From: Ignavibacteria bacterium UBA6688
Lineage (GTDB): Bacteria > Bacteroidota > Ignavibacteria > UBA10030
Assembly (NCBI GenBank): GCA_002454845.1
Contig: DKJQ01000028.1
Location: forward strand, 1-6,481
Direction: 5' to 3'
Length of the DNA stretch: 6,481 nucleotides
Numbering within the stretch: the first letter of the stretch is position 1; each line of letters begins with the position of its first letter. The position numbers and the translations under genes are program-made. This document shows, one piece after another, positions 1 to 3,817 of the stretch. The notes below the pieces were generated by a model. The model did not search any database. It was not told the origin of the DNA and was given only the letters and a program-made list of their open reading frames with translations.

Positions 1-23
1 ACCATTCGAGCCCGGAGAAAACA

Positions 24-53
24 GAAGAGGCGCACCCCCCGGTGCGCCTCTTC
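24..53. terminator. Strong GC-rich hairpin, likely intrinsic terminator of an upstream gene
   Basis: Two perfect 13-base arms (24-36 and 41-53) flank a CCCC loop, with GAAGAGGCGCACC pairing to GGTGCGCCTCTTC. On the plus strand the 3' side is only weakly U-rich (TTC GATTGTA). On the minus strand the arm is followed by TGTTTTC, so the hairpin may work in both directions. Nothing on the minus strand to its right would need it before uvrA, so it most likely ends a plus-strand gene lying left of the window. No stop codon or gene end can be assigned in the first 23 bases. Confidence 0.7.
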
Positions 54-296
54 GATTGTACCCCCACCAAGAATGAGGCACCCGAAATTCCAGAGAGCCT
101 CCCCTAAGCTCTAAGGTCAAACGAGTGCCTCACGAAACTTTGTCCAAATATAATTTCCCGCCCCCTCTTCCGCTGTGATTCGAGTCACCAAAGCCGAAAT
201 AATCTCCATTCTCCCCCTCCTTCCTGTTCTCCTCTTTTTTGATTAGCATTGTAGCGTTTCAGGGTTCCCACGCATCTACCTACGAACAGACACCGC
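54..296 (+). other. Non-coding leader upstream of the sigma-factor operon
   Basis: No convincing gene is present. An 11-base inverted repeat with one mismatch (74-84 TGAGGCACCCG with 122-132 CGAGTGCCTCA) encloses a smaller AGAGC/GCTCT pair. An exact TATAAT lies at 149-154 but no credible TTGACA box is 16-19 bases upstream. Bases 203-240 are almost purely pyrimidine, ending in T6. The region just before the first gene has no Shine-Dalgarno sequence. The operon promoter should lie here, but its exact position cannot be fixed by eye. Confidence 0.5.
133..154 (+). promoter_or_regulatory. Candidate promoter/operator: CGAAACT-N9-TATAAT
   Basis: CGAAACT (133-139) is followed after 9 bases by TATAAT (149-154). 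GAAAC resembles the -35 core recognised by many ECF sigma factors, and TATAAT is the housekeeping -10 consensus, but their spacing fits neither a standard ECF nor a standard sigma-70 promoter. The same arrangement occurs on the minus strand upstream of the outer-membrane gene at 3660-3681. It may be an operator over a -10 element, or a coincidence. Confidence 0.22.
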
Positions 297-827
297 ATGA
301 ACGACGAATCCCGCTGGATTGACCAGGCCAAGGAAGGCGACCATAAAGCGTTCAAGTTGCTTTATGGGCAATACGTTACGCCCCTGTACCGCTTTATGCG
401 CCAGTTTTCCTCGGACCCCGATGAAGCCGAAGAATGGACTCAGCGGGCTTTTATCAAGGCCTTCGAGCACCTTCACGGGTTCGACGGAAGGGCCCGGTTC
501 TCATCGTGGCTGTTCAAACTCGCCCTGAACGAAATGCGCATGGACCGGCGGAGAGCCACCATCGTCCCGTTCATCTCCTCCACCAACGACGAGTACTCCT
601 CCGAACCGGAGCCGGACCTGATCGAATGGAGGGAAACCATGAGAACATGGTTGGAGGATCTTGACGAGACCAAGCGCACGGTGTTCGTGCTCTACGAGGT
701 GGAAGGCTATTCGCATGCAGAGATCGCCTCCCTGTTGGAGATCGGGGAGAGCACTTCGAGGACGATCCTCTCCAGAACAAAACAGTATCTCAAAACCAGG
801 TGGCAGAGCGAGGAGGCTGGACGATGA
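297..827 (+). CDS. RNA polymerase sigma factor, ECF (sigma-70) family
   Basis: The 176-residue product has the two-domain layout of an ECF sigma factor, which directs RNA polymerase to a small set of promoters, often under control of a membrane anti-sigma factor. Region 2 spans about residues 8-85, including the WTQRAFIKAFEHL helix (47-59) and the FSSWLFKLALNEMRMDRRR promoter-recognition segment (68-86). An acidic linker (about 97-110) leads to region 4 (about 112-168), whose helix-turn-helix contains HAEIASLLEIGESTSRTILSR (140-160). The length is normal and there is no extra C-terminal domain. The ATG at 297 is the only usable start: an in-frame TAG lies at 252-254 with no ATG, GTG or TTG between. 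No Shine-Dalgarno is visible, unlike the next two genes. The stop overlaps the next ATG (ATGA), indicating translational coupling with the putative anti-sigma gene. The family is certain; the ECF subgroup and regulon are not known. Confidence 0.95.
   Translation: MNDESRWIDQAKEGDHKAFKLLYGQYVTPLYRFMRQFSSDPDEAEEWTQRAFIKAFEHLHGFDGRARFSSWLFKLALNEMRMDRRRATIVPFISSTNDEYSSEPEPDLIEWRETMRTWLEDLDETKRTVFVLYEVEGYSHAEIASLLEIGESTSRTILSRTKQYLKTRWQSEEAGR
811..816 (+). promoter_or_regulatory. Shine-Dalgarno AGGAGG fixing the start of the membrane-protein gene
   Basis: A perfect AGGAGG sits inside the end of the sigma-factor gene, 7 bases before the ATG at 824. It supports that ATG over an in-frame GTG at 800, which would place the start upstream of this site. 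Confidence 0.85.
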
Positions 828-1333
828 TTCATCCGGATAAATTCTACAGACCCGACGAGCTACCCGATGAGCGCACACAACAGCGGCTCTGGAGGGGGAT
901 CGAGAAGCAGATACGGCGGACGCGACCGATCCTCGCGTTTGTGCGGGATGCCCGCAGCTTCGCGTACGGCATTGCGGCCACCGTCCTGCTCTATCTCTCT
1001 GCAGTGGGAGCAATCACCATCGTCAAGGACTCGATCCAGAACGCCCAACCCGCCGTGGTCCAGGTGGATCAGGCATACCAATCAGCCATCAAGGCCTTCG
1101 AACAGATCATGCCCCAACTTGTTTCGTCGCCCCGCGCGGAGCCGGAGAACGGGGGCGAATTGCTCGCGCGGAAAGACCAGATTCACATGGTCGACAAGGC
1201 CATCGAGGAGTTGCGTCAGGAGACCAGGAACAACGACCTCTCGCCGATGAAGCGAACCCGCCTCCGGCAACTCTACAGCATGAAATTACAGATCCTCATT
1301 GACATGATCGACAACGGAGAAATAGAACTATGA
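824..1333 (+). CDS. Single-pass membrane protein, putative non-canonical anti-sigma factor
   Basis: The 169-residue protein follows the ECF sigma gene with a 4-base ATGA overlap, the usual position of an anti-sigma factor. Visible layout: a charged, presumably cytoplasmic N-terminus (1-45) with a helical segment around ERTQQRLWRGIEKQI (16-30) and several arginines; one transmembrane helix at about 46-67 (FAYGIAATVLLYLSAVGAIT); then a probably periplasmic C-terminal part of about 100 residues, ending in a charged helical region (120-163). Arginines before the helix fit an N-in topology. There is no cysteine anywhere, so this is not a classical zinc-binding (ZAS/zf-HC2) anti-sigma factor, and no FecR-like domain is seen. 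The anti-sigma role is inferred from position and topology only. The start is set by AGGAGG at 811-816. An alternative is a membrane protein co-expressed with the sigma factor for another purpose. Confidence 0.75.
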   Translation: MIHPDKFYRPDELPDERTQQRLWRGIEKQIRRTRPILAFVRDARSFAYGIAATVLLYLSAVGAITIVKDSIQNAQPAVVQVDQAYQSAIKAFEQIMPQLVSSPRAEPENGGELLARKDQIHMVDKAIEELRQETRNNDLSPMKRTRLRQLYSMKLQILIDMIDNGEIEL

Positions 1334-2727
1334 AAACCTTGTTCATCGCCCTCATCAGCGTCGTCCTTCTCGACGGCACCGGAGATGTATTCGACAAGAC
1401 GCGGGATTTGGAAGGACGCTACCCGGTCGAATCCCGGCAACGGATCGAGATCACCGGTTTCAACGGGTCCGACATAACCTTTCGTTCATGGGATAAGAAC
1501 GAAGTTTTCATTAAGCTTGCTGTCCGCATCGAATCCTCCGATGAAGAATTTGAGCGACGGTATATCGAGGAGGTCTCCATCATGGAATCCCGGAGCTCTG
1601 CCGGACTTTCGATCGCCCTCCGCGAGCCCCGGTCATCTTCCCGAAATGGCGGATTCTTTTCCAGAATCTTCCGCTCTTCCTATGTCCGGAAGGAGATCGT
1701 CGGCGAAATCTACGTCCCGCAATCCAATCCCCTCACCACCGATATGAAGTATGGAACACTCTCCCTCGAGAACATGAAGGGGACCCTGAAGCTCCTCGGC
1801 GGGAACAACGACCTCCTCCTGAAGAACTGCACCGCGCTCGAGGATGTGCGGAACGATTACGGCAAGACGGTCATCGAAAATTCCGGGGGCGATTTGAAGC
1901 TGAACAGCAAGAGCGGGAAGGTGACCGTGGAGGAGTTCAACGGGCCGGTCTGGATCGATGCGGATTACTCCACGATCCAGGTCAGGAAAGTTCACAAGGA
2001 AGCGACAATCAACTCCAAGAGCGCCACCATCACAATAGCCGACATCGGGGGGGATCTTACCGTCGATGCCGATTACTCCACGCTGACAGTGGAAAACGTC
2101 GCGGGCTTCTTCAAGGTGAAGAACCAGAGCGGGAAAATCAGGGTGAAACAGATCGACGGACTTAGCGTCGACGCACCATATACATCGGTGGAAGCGGTGG
2201 ATGTCAGCGGCAAGTCGGGAAAAGAGATCACCGTGCGGGGCCAGTCCGGCTCCCTGAAACTGGAAAATGCCGTCGGCAACCTCCGCATCGAGAACCCGTA
2301 CTCGAAAATTGAGCTCAAAAACATCAAGGGAAGCGTCGATCTCTCGACCAAAAGCGGGCGCGTCACTGCAGATGGAATTCAGGGAGATTGGACTTCCAAC
2401 ACGGAGTACTCCTCACTGACCATCCTCGACCTGACAGCCCAGGCCATACGGATGACGAACAAGAGCAACCCGATCGATCTCCAATTGAAGAATACCCCTT
2501 CCATCATCGACATCAAGAACGAATACGGCTCGGTGAGCGTGAGCATGCCCACTGGCTTTTCGGGAGAGGTCATGCTGGAAGCGACCTACGGGAACGTCGA
2601 CACCAACCTCCCGGTCCGGTCGAAATCTCTCGGCAGCGGCGCCTATGCCACAGGGAAGGTGGGGAGCGGCTCCGGCTCGATCACGATCGAGACAAAATCG
2701 GCCGGGATCAAACTGATCCAACGGTAA
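1330..2727 (+). CDS. Exported DUF4097-type beta-solenoid repeat protein
   Basis: The 465-residue product begins with a short basic n-region and a hydrophobic core (residues 3-14, TLFIALISVVLL), read as a signal peptide. There is no lipobox cysteine and the cleavage site is unclear. The early segment IEITGFNGSDITFRSWDK (39-56) is typical of DUF4097/putative adhesin proteins. From about residue 140 the protein is repetitive: tyrosine-centred turns (Y141, 177, 213, 249, 284, 324, 360, 399, 420) alternate with SG-type turns (S195, 231, 267, 306, 342, 379), giving two 18-residue rungs per 36-residue unit, as expected of a beta-solenoid. The ATG overlaps the previous stop (ATGA), with GGAGA at 1316-1320 nine bases upstream, so it is co-translated with the sigma/membrane pair. 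It may be a surface or periplasmic structural or sensing partner. The family is probable; its function is unknown. Confidence 0.85.
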   Translation: MKTLFIALISVVLLDGTGDVFDKTRDLEGRYPVESRQRIEITGFNGSDITFRSWDKNEVFIKLAVRIESSDEEFERRYIEEVSIMESRSSAGLSIALREPRSSSRNGGFFSRIFRSSYVRKEIVGEIYVPQSNPLTTDMKYGTLSLENMKGTLKLLGGNNDLLLKNCTALEDVRNDYGKTVIENSGGDLKLNSKSGKVTVEEFNGPVWIDADYSTIQVRKVHKEATINSKSATITIADIGGDLTVDADYSTLTVENVAGFFKVKNQSGKIRVKQIDGLSVDAPYTSVEAVDVSGKSGKEITVRGQSGSLKLENAVGNLRIENPYSKIELKNIKGSVDLSTKSGRVTADGIQGDWTSNTEYSSLTILDLTAQAIRMTNKSNPIDLQLKNTPSIIDIKNEYGSVSVSMPTGFSGEVMLEATYGNVDTNLPVRSKSLGSGAYATGKVGSGSGSITIETKSAGIKLIQR

Positions 2728-2788
2728 CGCGATACCCCTTGCGAAATCTCCCGTGGATCCAGCAGTCAGCTGAAAAATGAAAAGCATG

Positions 2789-3104
2789 CCACTAAGTCAC
2801 AGAGGCCCCAGGAAAGTACTTAGAAGCTATCTCAAAAACCCCTCATAAGTCATTGCGAGGGCCAGAGGCTTATTACAACAGTTGCGATAGCAACTGTCCA
2901 TTTGGAACGATGTCTTTGAGTGCGACGAAGCAATCTAAACTGCGAGGTTTAGATTGTTCCGCACTTTGGAATCCCGCTGCTATGCGGAATCCAGAAGCGG
3001 GACTTCACCCCGATGAATCGGGGTTCGCAATGACCTTGTTGCTTGTTTTTGAGACAGGTTCCAGAAATTCTTAACAAAGCTCCATGCCTTTGCGTCCTTC
3101 GTGG
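2789..3104. repeat. Outer imperfect inverted repeat (CCACTAAG-type words)
   Basis: CCACTAAGTCACAGAGGC (2789-2806) matches the reverse complement of 3086-3104 (CCACGAAGGACGCAAAGGC) at about 14 of 19 aligned positions. This places a second, weaker inverted-repeat layer outside the better-conserved element at 2823-3061. It may be an older or independent dispersed repeat; the match is modest. Confidence 0.35.
2823..3061. repeat. 239-bp palindromic repeat element (MITE/REP-like) with terminal inverted repeats
   Basis: Terminal inverted repeats of 17 bases (2823-2839 and 3045-3061) match at 15 of 17 positions, with a perfect core TCTCAAAAAC/GTTTTTGAGA. Nine to ten bases further in, a second perfect 10-base pair occurs (GTCATTGCGA 2849-2858; TCGCAATGAC 3025-3034). 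Inside lie four stems in a row: 2878-2897 (ACAGTTGC-GATA-GCAACTGT), 2920-2964 (CAATCTAAAC arms with an extra GTGCG/CGCAC base stem), 2972-3002 (TCCCGCT/AGCGGGA) and 3008-3023 (CCCCGA-TGAA-TCGGGG). The short open frames across it are by-products of the repeats. No target-site duplication is evident. The GTCATTGCGAG and GACGAAGCAATCT words resemble dispersed intergenic palindromes I know from many bacterial genomes; the family name is not certain. Confidence 0.8.
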
Positions 3105-3125
3105 ATATTTGTTTTCAACAGCCTC

Positions 3126-3590
3126 CTAAGGATAAAACCTGAACGCTACTCCCAACTCGATTCCCACCCCGACAACCGGGGCAACGAGAAGCGCAGGACC
3201 GAGCTCCAGCGCGATGTCGAACGGGTGATCCGGGAAAATGTAATCGACGCCGAAGACGAATCTCGCCCCGAGGAACAAATTATTGTTCGTCCACTCCGGT
3301 CCGCCGAATCCCACGTCACCGATAAAAATCCCGGGACCATAATAGAACGGAGCTCTCGGATTATCGAAGGCGTTGGTATGCATCAGGTAATCCGCACCGA
3401 TCGCCAGTCCGCCTCCAACTCCCGCCCCCAGCGTCCCCTGATAGGCGACCGAGCCTTTCCAGTACTTGATGGAGAAGCCAGTCGGCGCACCAATCACCAC
3501 TCCGATCCCCAGTTTCTTGTTATCTGCTCCCTCCATCCGCGGCACGCACACGAGTGCGAGAAGACACAGAAGAATTCCGCGTCGTATCAT
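3126..3590 (-). CDS. Small outer-membrane beta-barrel protein (DUF3996/BAPKO_0422-like)
   Basis: The 154-residue product has a signal peptide (basic MIRR, hydrophobic core about 5-16, likely cleavage after EGA at residue 22). The rest is rich in glycine and in alternating hydrophobic/aromatic strands such as LGIGVVIGAPTGFSIKYW (27-44), FYYGPGIFIGDVGFG (82-96) and LFLGARFVFGVDYIF (105-119). It ends VAFRFYP, close to the aromatic C-terminal strand signature of outer-membrane barrels. The order of motifs (G-PTG-KYW, ADYLMH, YYG-G, GAR--FGV-Y-F, P-DI-LEL-P) resembles the small DUF3996/BAPKO_0422-type barrel family; that match is from memory. The start at 3590 is chosen over one 14 codons upstream because AGGAGG lies just before it and the signal peptide then begins correctly. 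It is transcribed away from uvrA, 227 bases downstream of it, probably from its own promoter. Function unknown. Confidence 0.8.
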   Translation of the reverse strand: MIRRGILLCLLALVCVPRMEGADNKKLGIGVVIGAPTGFSIKYWKGSVAYQGTLGAGVGGGLAIGADYLMHTNAFDNPRAPFYYGPGIFIGDVGFGGPEWTNNNLFLGARFVFGVDYIFPDHPFDIALELGPALLVAPVVGVGIELGVAFRFYP

Positions 3591-3594
3591 GATC

Positions 3595-3600
3595 CCTCCT
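3595..3600 (-). promoter_or_regulatory. Shine-Dalgarno AGGAGG of the outer-membrane protein gene
   Basis: On the minus strand AGGAGGGATC directly precedes the ATG at 3590, leaving a short 4-base gap after AGGAGG. It decides the start in favour of MIRRGIL over an upstream in-frame ATG at 3632. Confidence 0.75.
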
Positions 3601-3659
3601 GCATGAGTCAGGTAATGGCCCATAAAAATCACGGGCGTTTCGTGAGTGAGTCGAGCGTG

Positions 3660-3681
3660 ATACTACCAAGCCTGAGTTTCG
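3660..3681 (-). promoter_or_regulatory. Candidate promoter/operator: CGAAACT-N9-TAGTAT
   Basis: On the minus strand CGAAACT (3681-3675) is followed after 9 bases by TAGTAT (3665-3660), about 70 bases before the outer-membrane gene's ATG. It directly follows the T tract of the uvrA terminator. The layout mirrors the one at 133-154 before the sigma operon. Support is only this resemblance. Confidence 0.2.
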
Positions 3682-3776
3682 AAAAAAATCTCCCACGAAT
3701 CTCCGCGAATCCTCACGAAGGGTAATTGAGAACTGCCAACTTTAACTATTAGCGCAGATTCGTGTAGATTCGCGGG
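3682..3776 (-). terminator. Large inverted repeat plus T7 tract, likely uvrA terminator
   Basis: Read on the minus strand after the uvrA stop, CCCGCGAATCTACACGAATC (3776-3757) pairs with GATTCGCGGAGATTCGTGGG (3711-3692) at 17 of 20 positions. This is followed by AGA and then T7 (3688-3682). The loop is long (45 bases), and each arm is built from a tandem CGAATC word about 10 bases apart. A further GATTCG lies at 3796-3801. The arms look like a dispersed repeat that has come to serve as, or coincides with, an intrinsic terminator between uvrA and the outer-membrane gene. Confidence 0.6.
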
Positions 3777-3817
3777 AATATTCTTCTTAAAAACAGATTC
3801 GAGATAGTTCTGCGACA

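Larger units (their letters stand above)
2728..3125. other. Intergenic region between convergent genes, filled with palindromic repeats
   Basis: No credible gene lies here. The 398 bases separate the 3' ends of the solenoid gene (plus) and the outer-membrane gene (minus). A composite palindromic element occupies 2823-3061 and a weaker inverted repeat flanks it (2789-2806 and 3086-3104). No simple hairpin-plus-T-tract terminator is obvious immediately after 2727. The palindromes themselves may end transcription from both sides. Confidence 0.7.

Noticed and set aside
800..823. GTG start giving 8 more residues to the membrane protein
   Set aside because: The AGGAGG at 811-816 lies downstream of that GTG and is ideally placed for the ATG at 824, which also forms the ATGA overlap.
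501..1013. Minus-strand open frame of 170 codons across the sigma gene
   Set aside because: Antisense to the sigma factor and the membrane protein; arginine/serine/proline-rich shadow composition.
2878..3023. CRISPR array or tRNA-like cloverleaf
   Set aside because: The stems differ from one another with no regular repeat-spacer pattern, and no tRNA-conserved positions (T-arm GTTCRANNC, acceptor CCA stem) are present.
2853..3074. Open frame of 73 codons on the plus strand
   Set aside because: It lies inside the palindromic element; the protein has no recognisable domain and its sequence is explained by hairpin arms.
3591..3632. Upstream ATG start for the outer-membrane protein
   Set aside because: It would put 14 polar and mixed residues before the signal peptide, and the AGGAGG serves the ATG at 3590.
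3084..3725. Plus-strand open frame of 213 codons
   Set aside because: It is antisense to the outer-membrane protein gene, whose signal peptide, Shine-Dalgarno and barrel motifs are convincing; the frame is charged, low-complexity and has no start signal.
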